The notes: generated from the sequence alone by a model not told the origin. Positions 37,901 to 47,316 are shown, counted from the first letter of the stretch. The stretch: 64,000 nt of DNA from Microbacterium sp. 4R-513 (GCF_011046485.1 NZ_CP049256.1:3472001-3536000); one strand, 5' to 3'. Numbers and translations are program-made.

Positions 37901-38252
37901 GCTCGGCTTCCAGCTCATCGCGACCGAGGGGACCGCCGAGATCCTCGCCCGTAACGGCATCGCCGTCGAGGTCGTGAGCAAGTACTCCGAGACCCAGGAG
38001 ACGGGCGAGACGAACATCGTCGACCTCATCAACGCGGGCGAGATCGACATGATCGTCAATACGCCGAGCGGCGGTTCCGCGCGGGCCGACGGATACGAGA
38101 TCCGCGCGGCGGCCGTCGCCGCCGACAAGGCCCTCTTCACGACGATGGCCGTGCTCGGCGCCGCCGTGAGCGCGCTGCCGGTCCTCCGCGAGGGCTTCAA
38201 CGTGCGGAGCCTCCAGGAGTACGCCGTCGACCGGGCGGAGCGCCTGCGATGA
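34962..38252 (+). CDS. carB: Carbamoyl-phosphate synthase large subunit
   Basis: CarB makes carbamoyl phosphate from bicarbonate, ammonia and two ATP. At 1096 residues it is full length, with two homologous ATP-grasp halves: [20 protein letters not shown] near the start and [20 protein letters not shown] near 553. The C-terminal MGS-like allosteric domain carries [16 protein letters not shown] and [16 protein letters not shown]. The ATG at 34962 overlaps carA; a start at 34926 would add twelve residues inside carA. The stop overlaps pyrF. Confidence 0.97.
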   Translation: MPKRDDIKSVLVIGSGPIVIGQAAEFDYSGTQACRVLREEGLRVILVNPNPATIMTDPDFADATYIEPITPEVLETILTKEKPDAILPTLGGQTALNAAIALHDRGILDKHGVELIGAKVDAIRKGEDRQVFKQLVLDAGADVAASVICHSMEDLLAGAEKLGYPLVVRPSFTMGGLGSGFAYDETDLRRIGGAGLHDSPTSEVLLEESILGWKEYELELMRDTADNTVVVCSIENVDPVGVHTGDSITVAPALTLTDREYQKLRDIGIDIIRAVGVDTGGCNIQFAVDPKTGRIIVIEMNPRVSRSSALASKATGFPIAKLAAKLAIGYRLDEVPNDITQATPASFEPTLDYVVVKVPRFNFEKFPAADVTLTTTMKSVGEAMAIGRNYATALQKALRSLEKRGSSFHWGDEPRSVEELLEIAKTPTDGRIVVLQQAMRKGATIEQAFDATAIDPWFLDQIALINEVAEFVRQAGELDAATLRVAKEHGFSDAQIAQLRGDTEQEVRGVRQGLGIRPVFKTVDTCAGEFPALTPYHYSSYDFETEVSPSDRTKVVIIGSGPNRIGQGVEFDYSCVHASFALSDAGFETIMVNCNPETVSTDYDTSDRLYFEPLTLEDVLEVLQAEAQSGEILGVICQLGGQTPLGLAKGIEDAGYRILGTSPAAIDLAEERELFSRLLDRAGLVAPRNGTAIDESGAVAIAEEIGYPVLVRPSFVLGGRGMEIVYDTESLRDYFVRIADQAIIGPGMPLLVDRFLDDAVEIDVDALYDGGELYIGGVMEHLEEAGIHSGDSSCTLPPISLGRTEIDRVREATNAIAEGVGVRGLLNVQFAVSAGVLYVIEANPRASRTVPFVSKALGIPMAKAAARIMAGSTIAELKAEGLLPEVDGSRVPLDAPVAVKEAVLPFKRFRTRDGLMVDSVLGPEMRSTGEVMGIDRDFPTAFAKSQEAAYGGMPLEGRVFISVADDDKRAVILPAHRLQELGFQLIATEGTAEILARNGIAVEVVSKYSETQETGETNIVDLINAGEIDMIVNTPSGGSARADGYEIRAAAVAADKALFTTMAVLGAAVSALPVLREGFNVRSLQEYAVDRAERLR

Positions 38253-39142
38253 CGGAACGCCTCCCCGAGGGAGACGTGCCAGGCGCGGGGTTCGGCGCCC
38301 GGCTCGCCGCCGCCCTCGCCGACTTCGGCCCGCTGTGCGTGGGCATCGATCCGCACGCGCACCTGCTCGAGCAGTGGGGGCTGGATGCCTCGGCCGCCGG
38401 CGCGCGGGAGTTCGGGCTGCGCGTGGTCGACGCCGCCGCTGGACGCGTCGGCGTGGTCAAGCCCCAGGTGGCGTTCTTCGAGCGCTTCGGCTCGGCCGGG
38501 TACGCGGCGCTCGAGGAGGTGCTCGCCGCGGGACGCGCGGCCGGCCTCCTCGTGATCGCGGATGCGAAGCGCGGCGACATCGGCACGACGATGGACGGCT
38601 ACGCCGAGGCGTGGCTCTCGGCCGGATCCCCTCTCGAAGCCGATGCCGTGACGGTGAGCCCGTACCTCGGCCCCGAGTCGCTGCGCGCGACGCTGACCCT
38701 CGCGGTCCGCGCCGGCAAGGGCGTCTTCGTCCTCGCCGCGACGAGCAACCCCGAGGCGGCGGCTCTCCAGACCGCGCAGACGACGGATGTCGCGGCCACC
38801 GACGGCGAGACGGTCGCCGCGCGCGTGGCCCGCGACGTCGGGTGGGTCAACGGCTCGGCCGCGTTCGACGGCGGGACCGGTCCTGTCGGCCTCGTCGTGG
38901 GCGCGACCGTCGACCGGCTCGCGTTCGGGTTGACCGACGATGTCCTCCGCGGAGCCCCGATCCTCGCGCCCGGATTCGGCGCGCAGGGCGCCGAGCCCGC
39001 CGACCTGCCCGCGCTCTTCGGGGCGCTGAGCCCGAACGTCGTCGCGAGCGAGAGCCGCAGCATCCTCTCCGCGGGTCCTGATGCCCTCGCCGCACGCATC
39101 GATGAGCGTGCCGCGCTGTACCGGGGGAGTGACCGTGGCTGA
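38249..39142 (+). CDS. pyrF: Orotidine 5'-phosphate decarboxylase (type 2)
   Basis: PyrF makes UMP, the end of the pathway. The 297-residue length and the active-site signature [19 protein letters not shown] mark the long, actinobacterial/type 2 form. [16 protein letters not shown] and [13 protein letters not shown] text ([13 protein letters not shown]) also fit. pyrD is not in this operon, so dihydroorotate oxidation is encoded elsewhere. Start overlaps carB by four bases and the end overlaps the mIHF-gmk gene by eight. Confidence 0.94.
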   Translation: MTERLPEGDVPGAGFGARLAAALADFGPLCVGIDPHAHLLEQWGLDASAAGAREFGLRVVDAAAGRVGVVKPQVAFFERFGSAGYAALEEVLAAGRAAGLLVIADAKRGDIGTTMDGYAEAWLSAGSPLEADAVTVSPYLGPESLRATLTLAVRAGKGVFVLAATSNPEAAALQTAQTTDVAATDGETVAARVARDVGWVNGSAAFDGGTGPVGLVVGATVDRLAFGLTDDVLRGAPILAPGFGAQGAEPADLPALFGALSPNVVASESRSILSAGPDALAARIDERAALYRGSDRG

Positions 39143-40031
39143 CGCGCAGCACCCGCCCGAGGTCGACCGCGTCGCGGCATCCCGGCGCGCCGTCGCAGCG
39201 CGCCGCGCCCGCGCGTCGCTCAAGAAGGACGTGACGATGCGCGTCATCACGCCGCAGGAGCTGCTGCGCCGCGCCTTCGACGACCCCGCGTCTCCGGCGG
39301 GCACGATGCGCGTCACGGAGTTCCTCACCAGCATCCCGGCGATCGGCGAGGGCAAGCGCGACCGGATCCTCGAGCGCCTCGGCATCTCGCCGGTCAAACG
39401 CCTCGGTGGCCTGGGCGCGCGCCAGCGACGGGCGATCTCGGCGTTCCTCGACGAGCGCTGGCCCGAGCTGCAGCCGCGCGAGGGCCGCAGTCGCCTCGTC
39501 GTGCTCGCCGGGCCCACCGCCGTCGGCAAGGGCACGGTCGCCGCGCGCATCGCCGAGGCGCACCCGGAGATCCATCTGTCGGTCTCCGCGACGACACGCG
39601 CACCGCGGCCCGGTGAGGTGGACGGCCGGCACTACTACTTCGTGGACGACGCCGAGTTCGACCGTCTCGTCCGAGACGGCGAGCTGCTCGAGCACGCCAC
39701 GGTGCACAACCGCTTCCGCTACGGCACGCCCCGCAAGCCGATAGAGCGGGCGCTCGCCGAGGGCAAGACGGTGCTGCTCGAGATCGACCTGCAGGGCGCA
39801 CGCCAGGTGCGCGCCGCCGAGCCGACCGCGACGCTCGTCTTCCTCCTGCCGCCGAGCTGGGACGAGCTCGTGCAGCGACTCGTGGGGCGGGGCACGGAGG
39901 GCGCCGAGGAGCGCAGCCGGCGCCTGCGCACCGCCAAGATCGAGCTCGCCGCACAGGGCGAGTTCGACTTCCGCGTCGTGAACGACGACGTCGGGCGGGC
40001 CGCCGAAGAGGTCGTCGCTCTCACGCGGTAG
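39135..40031 (+). CDS. gmk: Fusion of actinobacterial integration host factor (mIHF) and guanylate kinase
   Basis: The 298-residue product joins two proteins that are separate neighbours in mycobacteria (mihF and gmk). Residues about 35-103 match m[23 protein letters not shown] and [18 protein letters not shown], the helix-turn-helix DNA-binding core. Residues from about 122 are guanylate kinase, which phosphorylates GMP: P-loop GPTAVGKGT (126-134), [20 protein letters not shown] and [12 protein letters not shown]. The GTG at 39135 has GGGGGAG upstream. There is no stop codon or frameshift between the parts. Whether the fusion is cut or works as one protein is not known. Confidence 0.92.
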   Translation: MADAQHPPEVDRVAASRRAVAARRARASLKKDVTMRVITPQELLRRAFDDPASPAGTMRVTEFLTSIPAIGEGKRDRILERLGISPVKRLGGLGARQRRAISAFLDERWPELQPREGRSRLVVLAGPTAVGKGTVAARIAEAHPEIHLSVSATTRAPRPGEVDGRHYYFVDDAEFDRLVRDGELLEHATVHNRFRYGTPRKPIERALAEGKTVLLEIDLQGARQVRAAEPTATLVFLLPPSWDELVQRLVGRGTEGAEERSRRLRTAKIELAAQGEFDFRVVNDDVGRAAEEVVALTR

Positions 40032-40034
40032 ACT
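40029..40034 (+). promoter_or_regulatory. -10 box of rpoZ sharing the gmk stop codon
   Basis: TAGACT starts with the TAG stop of the gmk gene. It would give an rpoZ leader of about 70 nt with AGGAGG before the ATG. The same arrangement occurs at 50988, 54159 and 61320. Confidence 0.55.
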
Positions 40035-40111
40035 GTCCGTTTGGGCGTGCGTCCCGTACGCGCGCCGAACGTCTTCCATCGACATCCGTCTGCGAACCAG
40101 GAGGTTCCCCC

Positions 40112-40366
40112 ATGGCCGGAACGAACCAGGGCATCATCGACCCGCCCATCGACAACCTGCTCGACAAGGTCGACTCGAAGTACCAGCTCGTCATCTACGC
40201 ATCGAAGCGCGCGCGTCAGATCAACGACTACTACTCCGACCTTCACGAGGGGAACCTCTTCGACAACGTCGGGCCGCTCGTCGACTCGACCGTCGAGGAC
40301 AAGCCGCTCACCATCGCGCTCCACGAGATCCACGAGGACAAGCTCCGCCTCCGCAGCGCCGAGTAA
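40112..40366 (+). CDS. rpoZ: RNA polymerase omega subunit
   Basis: Omega is a small RNA polymerase subunit that helps beta-prime folding. The 84-residue protein starts [20 protein letters not shown] and has [20 protein letters not shown] and [17 protein letters not shown], typical of actinobacterial omega. AGGAGG lies eight bases before the ATG. In mycobacteria dfp (coaBC) stands between rpoZ and metK; here only 112 bp separate them. Confidence 0.96.
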   Translation: MAGTNQGIIDPPIDNLLDKVDSKYQLVIYASKRARQINDYYSDLHEGNLFDNVGPLVDSTVEDKPLTIALHEIHEDKLRLRSAE

Positions 40367-40428
40367 GACCGACCGGGCCGCAGGTTACGCCGCACGGCGC
40401 GCTCCGGCGCGCTGTCGGCGGTAGCCAG

Positions 40429-40482
40429 CAGAATCAGTGGGTGCCCGCACCCGTCTCCGCCACGATCCTGGAGCTGCGATGA
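40429..40482 (+). promoter_or_regulatory. Possible metK promoter with a 13-codon leaderless mini-ORF
   Basis: CAGAAT (40429-40434) is followed by six bases and GTG at 40441, the spacing of the leaderless genes here. That GTG opens [13 protein letters not shown] and stops with TGA at 40480-40482, overlapping the metK ATG (40479) as ATGA. The mini-ORF covers the metK ribosome-binding site (GGAG). This would couple metK to translation of a short leader peptide. The -10 match is modest, so chance cannot be excluded. Confidence 0.4.
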
Positions 40483-41672
40483 CCGAGCTGCGCCTGTTCA
40501 CCTCCGAGTCCGTCACCGAGGGCCACCCCGACAAGATCTGCGACCAGATCTCCGACAGCATCCTCGACGCGATCCTCGCGGCCGATCCGACTGGGCGCGT
40601 CGCGGTCGAGACGCTGGTCACGACGGGCCTCGTGCATGTCGCCGGCGAGGTGTCGACCCATGCCTACGTCGAGATCCCGGCGATCGTGCGCGAGGTCGTC
40701 AATCGCATCGGCTACACGTCGAGCGAGACGGGCTTCGACGGCGACTCGTGCGGCGTGAGCATCTCGATCGGCGCGCAGTCGTCCGACATCGCAGCAGGCG
40801 TCAACAAGGCGTTCGAGCGGCGCGAGGACGGGTCTGAGGATCCGCACGACCTCCAGGGCGCCGGCGACCAGGGCATCATGTTCGGCTACGCGACCCGCGA
40901 GACGCCGCAGCTCATGCCCATGGCCATCTGGACGGCGCACCGGATCGCGGAGCGCCTCACCGAGACGCGCCGGTCGCGCACGCTGCCGTTCCTGCGCCCC
41001 GACGGCAAGACGCAGGTCACCCTCGGCTACGACGGCAGCACCCCCAAGACCGTCGAGTCGGTGGTGCTCTCGACGCAGCACCACCCCGACATCACGCAGG
41101 ACGAGGTGCGCGAGCTCGTGCGCGCCGAGGTCATCGACCCGGTGCTGGAGCAGACGGGTCTCGACCTGCCGGACGTCAAGTACTACATCAACCCGGCGGG
41201 CCCGTTCGTGACGGGCGGACCCAAGGGCGACGCGGGTCTCACGGGCCGCAAGATCATCATCGACACCTATGGCGGTGCCGCTCGCCACGGCGGCGGCGCC
41301 TTCAGCGGCAAAGACCCCTCGAAGGTCGACCGCTCTGCCGCCTACGCCATGCGCTGGGTCGCCAAGAATGCGGTCGCCGCGGGGCTCGCCGACCGTCTCG
41401 AGGTGCAGGTGGCCTATGCGATCGGCAAGGCGAAGCCCGTCGGCCTCTACGTCGAGTCGTTCGGCACGGGCCATGTGGCCGACGACGTCATCACGCGCGC
41501 GATCCAGAGCGTCTTCGACCTGCGCCCCAAGGCGATCATCGACGACCTCGACCTGCTCCGCCCGATCTACGCACAGACAGCCGCGTACGGCCACTTCGGT
41601 CGCGAGCTTCCCGACTTCACGTGGGAGCGCACCGACCGTGTCGAGGAGCTCCGCGCGGCCGCCGGGCTCTGA
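40479..41672 (+). CDS. metK: S-adenosylmethionine synthetase
   Basis: MetK makes SAM from methionine and ATP. The 397-residue protein has [59 protein letters not shown] and [19 protein letters not shown], all family signatures. Length is normal. The ATG at 40479 follows GGAG; an earlier GTG at 40437 in frame would add 14 residues with no site. priA follows 30 bp later. Confidence 0.96.
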   Translation: MTELRLFTSESVTEGHPDKICDQISDSILDAILAADPTGRVAVETLVTTGLVHVAGEVSTHAYVEIPAIVREVVNRIGYTSSETGFDGDSCGVSISIGAQSSDIAAGVNKAFERREDGSEDPHDLQGAGDQGIMFGYATRETPQLMPMAIWTAHRIAERLTETRRSRTLPFLRPDGKTQVTLGYDGSTPKTVESVVLSTQHHPDITQDEVRELVRAEVIDPVLEQTGLDLPDVKYYINPAGPFVTGGPKGDAGLTGRKIIIDTYGGAARHGGGAFSGKDPSKVDRSAAYAMRWVAKNAVAAGLADRLEVQVAYAIGKAKPVGLYVESFGTGHVADDVITRAIQSVFDLRPKAIIDDLDLLRPIYAQTAAYGHFGRELPDFTWERTDRVEELRAAAGL

Positions 41673-41702
41673 CGTGATCGCGCGTCTCACCGGGGCGCCG
41701 AC

Positions 41703-43688
41703 ATGACCGCGCGGGCCGTCGCACGAGTGCTGCTGGACTCGCCCCTGCCACAGCTCGACCGGCTGTTCGACTACGCCATCCCGCGCGAGCTGGATGCCGA
41801 CGCGAAGCCCGGCGTGCGCGTGCGCGTGCCGCTGCGGAGCGCCGGCAGAGTCGTCGACGGCTTCCTCGTCGAGCGGGTGATCGAAGACCCGGGCGACCGG
41901 CCGCTGTCCGAACTCGATGCGGTGGTCTCTCGCGTCGAAGTGCTGACCCCAGGGCTCTACGCGCTGGCACGCCGCGCCGCCGATCGGGCGGCGGGATCGG
42001 CATCCGACATCCTGCGCCTCGCGATCCCGAAGCGCATGGTGCGGGCCGAGAAGGCGTGGCTCGCCGCGCCGGCGCCGGAGGCCCCGGTCATCGAGCAGGG
42101 TGCATGGATCGACCGGGCGCTCGACGCCTTCCCGCGCCTCGCGGAGGGTCTCGACGAAGGGCATCGCCTCGCCGTCGAGGCGCCCGCGAAGCTCGTGACT
42201 GTTCCGGATGCCGCGGGCGGTGCCCTGTCGGTCGGCGCGTGGGCGGAACTCCTCGCCGCGGCCGCCGTGCGCACGATCGCCCGGGGGCGGAGCGCGATCC
42301 TCGTCGTGCCGGACCACCGCGACCAGGCGCAGCTCGAGACGGCCCTGATGGGACGGGTGCCGGAGGGCGCGGTCGTCCGGCACGACGCTCGCCAGGCCTC
42401 GCCCGCCCGCTATTCCTCGTTCCTCCGCACCCTCGACCCGGTGCCGTGCATCGTGATCGGCCAGCGCTCCGCCGTCTACGCCCCGGCCCACGCACCGGGA
42501 CTCATCGCGGTGTGGGACGACGGCGACCCGCTCCTCACCGAGCCGCTCTCGCCGGGCGTGCACGCGCGCGACGCGGCCCTCATCCGTCAGGAGCTCGAGG
42601 GCGGCGCCCTTCTCTTCGCGGGCCACACCCGCACGACCGACGTCCAGCGACTCGTCGGCGTCGGCTGGGTGCGCGAGGTGCCGCCCAAGCGCCGGGCCAG
42701 CCCCCGAGTCGTGCTCAGCGCGACACGCGAGGGGGAGTCGCGCGGGGCCCGGGTGCCGTCGGCCGCCTTCGCCGCGGCGCGTGAGGCGCTCGCAGCGGGC
42801 CCTGTGCTCGTGCAGGTCGCCCGCCCGGGCTACGCGCCGGTCCTCGTCTGCGCCGAGTGCCGGCGACCCGCGCGCTGCGCCCACTGCTCCGGGCCGCTGC
42901 GCGCGAAGCGGCCGGGCGCCGTGCCCGAGTGCAGCTGGTGCGGCCGCGCCGCGAACGGCTGGACGTGCCCGCACTGCGAGTCGACACGCGTGCGGATGGC
43001 CTCGGCCGGCAGCGAGCGCACGGCCGACGAGCTCGGCCGGGCGTTCCCCGGCGTCCGCGTCATCGTCGCCGACGGCGAGCATCCTGTGGCGCGCGTCGAC
43101 GCGCGCCCGGCTCTCGTCGTCGCGACGCGCGGCGCCGAGCCCATCGCCGAGGGCGGGTATCGCGCGATCATGCTGCTCGACGGGGAGCGGATGCTGCTGG
43201 CCGACGACCTGCGCATCGGAGAGTCGGCGCTTAGGTGGTGGATGAACGCCGCCGCCCTCGCCGCGCCGGGCGCCCCGGTGCACCTCGTCGGGGTCGCCGG
43301 TCCCGTCGCCCGAGCCCTCGCGACCTGGACGCCTGCGGCGTACGCCCGCTCGGAGCTTGCCGACCGCACACCTCTCCGAATGCCGCCCGTGGTGCGAGTC
43401 GCCTCGGTCGACGGCCCATCCACGTCCATCTCGGCTGCGCTCTCCGCCCTCCGCGAGACGGTGCCGGCCCTCGGGCCGGACGATGTCCTCGGACCCGTCA
43501 GCCGCGACGAGGGCGGCGCACGAGCACTCGTGCGCTTCGACTACGGCCTCGGGTCACGGGTCGCGGAGAGCCTGCGTTCGTCCGTCGTCGCCGATGCGCT
43601 CCGCGCCCGGAAGGCGGCCAAGGGGAGGACGCCCGGCGCCCGCAATACACTCAGAGTCCGGGTCGACGTTCCCGACCTCGATCTGTGA
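41703..43688 (+). CDS. priA: Primosomal protein N' (PriA-like, helicase-degenerate)
   Basis: PriA restarts stalled replication forks. The 661-residue protein starts with the 3'-DNA-binding domain (ARVLLDSPLPQLDRLFDYAI) and keeps the zinc-binding Cys cluster at about 383-425 (VCAECRRPARCAHCSGPL, ECSWCGRAANGWTCPHCES). I find no Walker A (G-x4-G-K-T) where the helicase core should be, and the DEEH-type box reads AVWDDGD. This matches actinobacterial PriA-like proteins, which are predicted to lack helicase activity. It lies between metK and fmt, as in mycobacteria and relatives. Confidence 0.88.
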   Translation: MTARAVARVLLDSPLPQLDRLFDYAIPRELDADAKPGVRVRVPLRSAGRVVDGFLVERVIEDPGDRPLSELDAVVSRVEVLTPGLYALARRAADRAAGSASDILRLAIPKRMVRAEKAWLAAPAPEAPVIEQGAWIDRALDAFPRLAEGLDEGHRLAVEAPAKLVTVPDAAGGALSVGAWAELLAAAAVRTIARGRSAILVVPDHRDQAQLETALMGRVPEGAVVRHDARQASPARYSSFLRTLDPVPCIVIGQRSAVYAPAHAPGLIAVWDDGDPLLTEPLSPGVHARDAALIRQELEGGALLFAGHTRTTDVQRLVGVGWVREVPPKRRASPRVVLSATREGESRGARVPSAAFAAAREALAAGPVLVQVARPGYAPVLVCAECRRPARCAHCSGPLRAKRPGAVPECSWCGRAANGWTCPHCESTRVRMASAGSERTADELGRAFPGVRVIVADGEHPVARVDARPALVVATRGAEPIAEGGYRAIMLLDGERMLLADDLRIGESALRWWMNAAALAAPGAPVHLVGVAGPVARALATWTPAAYARSELADRTPLRMPPVVRVASVDGPSTSISAALSALRETVPALGPDDVLGPVSRDEGGARALVRFDYGLGSRVAESLRSSVVADALRARKAAKGRTPGARNTLRVRVDVPDLDL

Positions 43689-43696
43689 GGAGCTTC

Positions 43697-44620
43697 ATGC
43701 GCCTGGTCTTCGCCGGCACCCCCGAGGCGGCGGTCCCGTCGCTCCGGCGGCTCGCGGCATCCGATCACGACATCGTCTCGGTCGTCACCCGCACGGACGC
43801 GCCGCTCGGGCGCAAGCGCGTGCTCACGCCGTCGCCTGTCGCCCAGGCGGCCGACGAGCTCGGCATTCCGACGATCAAGACCGATCGGCTCGACAGCGCG
43901 GCGACCGACGCGATCCACGACCTGCGGCCCGACCTCGGGGTCATCGTCGCGTACGGCGGACTCGTCCGCGAGCCGCTCCTGTCGCTGCCCGCCCACGGCT
44001 GGATCAACCTGCACTTCTCGCTCCTGCCGCGCTGGCGCGGGGCGGCTCCCGTGCAGCGGGCCGTGATGGCGGGGGATGCCGAGACCGGCGTCGCCGTGTT
44101 CCAGCTCGTGCCCGAGCTCGACGCCGGCGACGTCTTCGCTCAGGTTCCGTATCTCATCCCCGCCGGTGCCACCGCAGGCGCGTTGCTGGCCGCTCTGGCG
44201 GTCGACGGAGCCGACGTGCTGACCGACGTCGTCGACGCGATTGCGGACGGCACCGCGCGCGCCGTGCCGCAGGAGGGGGAGGCGACCGTCGCGCCCAAGC
44301 TGACGCTCGACGACGGCCGCATCCGCTGGGAGGAGTCGCGCGAGGCGGTGCTCGCCCGCATCCGCGGCGTCACGCCCGAGCCCGGTGCGCACACGACGCT
44401 GGACGACGCGCGGCTCAAGATCCTCGCCGCGGGGGAGGCCGAGGCATCCGTCGCTGCACTGGCGCCGGGCGAGATCGGACTCGCGGGCAAGACGGTCGTG
44501 GCCGGCACCGGGACCGAGCCGATCGTGCTCGAGCGGGTTCAGCCGGCGGGCAAGGGCTCGATGAGCGCGCCCGACTGGTGGCGCGGACTGCGCGTCGACG
44601 GAACGGTGGTGGCGTCATGA
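43697..44620 (+). CDS. fmt: Methionyl-tRNA formyltransferase
   Basis: Fmt formylates initiator Met-tRNA using 10-formyl-THF. The 307-residue protein opens MRLVFAGTPEAAVPSLRRLA and has the catalytic INLHFSLLPRWRGAAPVQRA with its His and the SLLP loop. A C-terminal OB-like domain follows. GAGGAG lies six bases before the ATG at 43697, eight bases after the priA stop. The stop overlaps rsmB (ATGA). No def gene is seen beside it. Confidence 0.95.
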   Translation: MRLVFAGTPEAAVPSLRRLAASDHDIVSVVTRTDAPLGRKRVLTPSPVAQAADELGIPTIKTDRLDSAATDAIHDLRPDLGVIVAYGGLVREPLLSLPAHGWINLHFSLLPRWRGAAPVQRAVMAGDAETGVAVFQLVPELDAGDVFAQVPYLIPAGATAGALLAALAVDGADVLTDVVDAIADGTARAVPQEGEATVAPKLTLDDGRIRWEESREAVLARIRGVTPEPGAHTTLDDARLKILAAGEAEASVAALAPGEIGLAGKTVVAGTGTEPIVLERVQPAGKGSMSAPDWWRGLRVDGTVVAS

Positions 44621-45981
44621 CGGCGAGTGCCCCGCGCCGCGTCGCCTACGACGTGCTGCGGGCGGTCAACGAGTCCGACGCCTACGCCAATCTGCTGCTG
44701 CCGACCTCGATCGAGCGCGCGCGACTGACGACGGCCGACGCGGCCCTCGCCACCGAGCTCACGTACGGCACGCTACGACGCCAAGGCACCTACGACGCCG
44801 TGATCTCGATCGCCGCCGACCGCCCGGTTCAGGAGATCGACCCGGCCGTGCTCGACGCGCTGCGCCTGGGAGTGCACCAGCTGCTCTCGACGCGGGTCGC
44901 CTCGCATGCCGCCGTGAACGAGTCGGTCGAACTCGCCCGCGAGGGTGGGCGGGCGGCGTCCGGGTTCGTCAACGCCGTTCTCCGACGGATCTCGCGTGAC
45001 ACGCCGGGGGACTGGATGACGAGGGTCGAGGACTCCGCGCGCTCCGATGACGAGCGACTGGGTCTCGTGTACTCGCATCCGGTGTGGGTCGTCCGCGCCT
45101 TCCGCCGGGCGCTCGCGGCCGAGGGGCGCACCGACGAGCTCGAAGCGCTCCTGACGGCCGACAACGCGTCCCCGCGCGTGACCATGGCGGCGCTCCCGGG
45201 ACTCGGCGAGGTGCCCGAGGAGGCGCGGCGGACGCCGTACTCGCCCCTCGGCTTCCGCCTCGGCGGGGGCGACCCCGAGTCGCTCGTGTCGGGGTCCGAC
45301 GGCCGGGTGCGGGTGCAGGACGAGGGCTCGCAGCTCGCCGCGCTCGCGCTGACCCGCGCCGAGCCCGTGCGCGCGGGGGAGCGGTGGCTCGACCTCTGCG
45401 CCGGCCCCGGCGGAAAGACGGCGGTGCTCGCTGCTGAGGCCCTCGCGGGCGGCGCGTCCCTCGAGGCCAACGAGGTCTCGCCGGCCCGTGCGGGACTCGT
45501 GCGCCGGGCCATCGAGGGAGTGCCTCTCGACGTCCCCGTGTCGGAGGCCGACGGGCGGGTGCGGGCGTCCGAGAGCCCGGACATGTACGACCGCATCCTC
45601 GTCGATGCTCCCTGCACCGGCCTGGGGGCACTCCGTCGCCGGCCCGAGGCGCGGTGGCGCAAGTCGCCGGCCGACGTCCCGTCGCTCACCGAGCTGCAGA
45701 CCGAGCTCCTGAGCGCCGCCGTCGTGGCGCTCAAGCCCGGCGGGATTGTCGCCTACGTCACGTGCTCGCCGCACCTCGCCGAGACGTCGGGGGTCGTCAG
45801 CGAGGTGCGCCGCTCCTTCGGCTCCTCGCTCGAAGAGCTCGACGCGCGCGCCGTGCTGACCGAGATCTCGTCGACGGATCCGCGCCTGCCGGATCAGGCC
45901 GACGGCTCGAAGCGCGCTCAGCTGTGGCCCCACCGCCACAACACCGACGCCATGTCGATCTCGCTGCTGCGCAAACTCTGA
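44617..45981 (+). CDS. rsmB: 16S rRNA (cytosine-5)-methyltransferase, RsmB/NOP family
   Basis: The 454-residue protein has an N-terminal NusB-like RNA-binding domain (RVAYDVLRAVNESDAYANLL) and a C-terminal SAM-dependent methyltransferase domain: LDLCAGPGGKTAVLA (SAM loop), ILVDAPCTGLGALRRRPEAR, and the catalytic Cys in AYVTCSPHLAET at about 383. This architecture fits RsmB (Fmu), which modifies C967 of 16S rRNA in E. coli. It ends the metK-priA-fmt-rsmB run. A structured element follows. Confidence 0.92.
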   Translation: MTASAPRRVAYDVLRAVNESDAYANLLLPTSIERARLTTADAALATELTYGTLRRQGTYDAVISIAADRPVQEIDPAVLDALRLGVHQLLSTRVASHAAVNESVELAREGGRAASGFVNAVLRRISRDTPGDWMTRVEDSARSDDERLGLVYSHPVWVVRAFRRALAAEGRTDELEALLTADNASPRVTMAALPGLGEVPEEARRTPYSPLGFRLGGGDPESLVSGSDGRVRVQDEGSQLAALALTRAEPVRAGERWLDLCAGPGGKTAVLAAEALAGGASLEANEVSPARAGLVRRAIEGVPLDVPVSEADGRVRASESPDMYDRILVDAPCTGLGALRRRPEARWRKSPADVPSLTELQTELLSAAVVALKPGGIVAYVTCSPHLAETSGVVSEVRRSFGSSLEELDARAVLTEISSTDPRLPDQADGSKRAQLWPHRHNTDAMSISLLRKL

Positions 45982-46004
45982 CCCCCCGGCCCGCACGCCG
46001 GGCT

Positions 46005-46090
46005 GGTTCCACCAGTGCACAACGGCGGAGATTTCGACCGACACGCCGGGGTGGAACCGGCGTGTCGTCCACTTCATCCGCCGCTGTGCA
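46005..46090. repeat. Nested inverted-repeat element between rsmB and glsA
   Basis: An inner hairpin pairs CGACACGCCGG (46039-46049) with CCGGCGTGTCG (46057-46067), 11 perfect base pairs around GGTGGAA. An outer pair, TGCACAACGGCGGA (46016-46029) with TCCGCCGCTGTGCA (46077-46090), has one mismatch in 14. In addition GGTTCCACC (46005-46013) is exactly complementary to GGTGGAACC (46050-46058), the loop and first stem bases, allowing an alternative fold or pseudoknot. It lies between convergent genes, so it may act as a bidirectional terminator or be a dispersed palindromic element. Confidence 0.85.
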
Positions 46091-46143
46091 CACGTGGCCG
46101 GCGCACGGGGCGGCGGCACCCCCGGGCGGCCTGCGGCGGGGCG

Positions 46144-47316
46144 CTACTCGACGTACCGGATCGTGACCGGGAGCGCGTCGAGCTCGCTCTGCAGGGCGAC
46201 GAGGGCCGCCGGATGCGTCCGCGCGAGCTCCCGCGCGTCGAGGTGGATGACGGAGCCGTCCGGGAGCACGACCGCGAGGTCGCGCAGGACCGCGAGCACC
46301 CGCTCGGCGGCGGCGAAACCGAGCTCGCCGCTCAGCCGGATCGTGCGGCCGTCGTCGGTCTCGGAGATGTCCACGATGGGCTGCGAGATGCTCTCGTGGG
46401 GCTCGAGCAGGTGCATCCCCATCCGGTCGCTCAGCGTGGCGACGATCGCCTGCCCGCGGACGCTGTTGCCGTGACGGTCCAGGCGCGGGCTGAAGGCCGC
46501 GACGCCGAACTGCGACGGCGCCACGGCGAGGACGCCTCCGCTCACGCCGCTCTTCGCCGGAAGGCCCACACGCAGGAGCCACTCGCCCGAGAAGTCGTAC
46601 ATCCCGCAGCTCGACATGATCGACAGGACGTTGCGCGCGACCCGCTCCTCGACCACCCGGTTCCCCGTCACGGGGTTCACGCCGCCGAAGGCGAGGGTGC
46701 TCGCCATCACGGCGAGGTCCCGCACCGTGACCAGGATCGAGCACTGGCGGAAGTACGTCTCGAGGGCGATCTCGACGGGCGCATCCACGACGCCGTAGGA
46801 GCGCATGAGGTGACCGAGGGCGCGATTGCGGTCGCCCGTCGACGACTCCGACCGGTACACCGACTCGTCGACGCGCAGGTCCCGGCCCGCGAACGCCGAG
46901 AGCGTCTCCAGGATCCGCTCGGTCCGCTCGTCGATGTCGGCGCCTTCGACGAGCCCCGTCGTCGCGATCGCCCCCGCGTTGACCATCGGGTTCGCCGGCC
47001 GCCCGGTGTCCTCTTCGAGGCTGATGGCATTGAACGGCTCGCCGCTCGGCTCTGTGCCGACGCGCTTCATGACCGCGTCGAGGCCGATCTCGGACAGCAC
47101 ATGGGCGAGCACGAACGGCTTCGAGATGGACTGGATCGTGAACTCCACCGCATCGTCGCCGACCGATCGCACCTGCCCGCGCGGCCCCACGATTGCGAAC
47201 CCGAGATGGTCCGGCTCAGCGGCGGCGAGCTCGGGGATGTACGAGGCGGTGGCGCCGCTGTCGTCGTCCTTCACGTCGTCGAGCACCTGCTGCATGAGCG
47301 CCACGATGGGATCCAC
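46144..47316 (-). CDS. glsA: Glutaminase A with C-terminal STAS-like domain
   Basis: Glutaminase splits glutamine into glutamate and ammonia. The 390-residue protein has the beta-lactamase-like fold with Ser63-I-S-Lys66 (QSISKPFVLAH), the NPMVNAGAIATTGL segment, and KSGVSGGVLAVAPSQFG. The catalytic part ends about residue 305. The last 70 or so residues (TIRLSGELGFAAAERVL and SVIHLDARELARTHPAALVA) look like a STAS domain, known attached to some bacterial glutaminases. The start is GTG 47316. On the minus strand TATGGT lies six bases before it, so the mRNA may be leaderless. It diverges from rpe with only 20 bp between. Confidence 0.9.
   Translation of the reverse strand: MDPIVALMQQVLDDVKDDDSGATASYIPELAAAEPDHLGFAIVGPRGQVRSVGDDAVEFTIQSISKPFVLAHVLSEIGLDAVMKRVGTEPSGEPFNAISLEEDTGRPANPMVNAGAIATTGLVEGADIDERTERILETLSAFAGRDLRVDESVYRSESSTGDRNRALGHLMRSYGVVDAPVEIALETYFRQCSILVTVRDLAVMASTLAFGGVNPVTGNRVVEERVARNVLSIMSSCGMYDFSGEWLLRVGLPAKSGVSGGVLAVAPSQFGVAAFSPRLDRHGNSVRGQAIVATLSDRMGMHLLEPHESISQPIVDISETDDGRTIRLSGELGFAAAERVLAVLRDLAVVLPDGSVIHLDARELARTHPAALVALQSELDALPVTIRYVE

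Noticed and set aside
40041..40424. Open frame starting TTG 40041 over rpoZ
   Set aside because: Out of frame with rpoZ, which has clear family motifs and AGGAGG; composition is Arg/Ser/Thr shadow-like.
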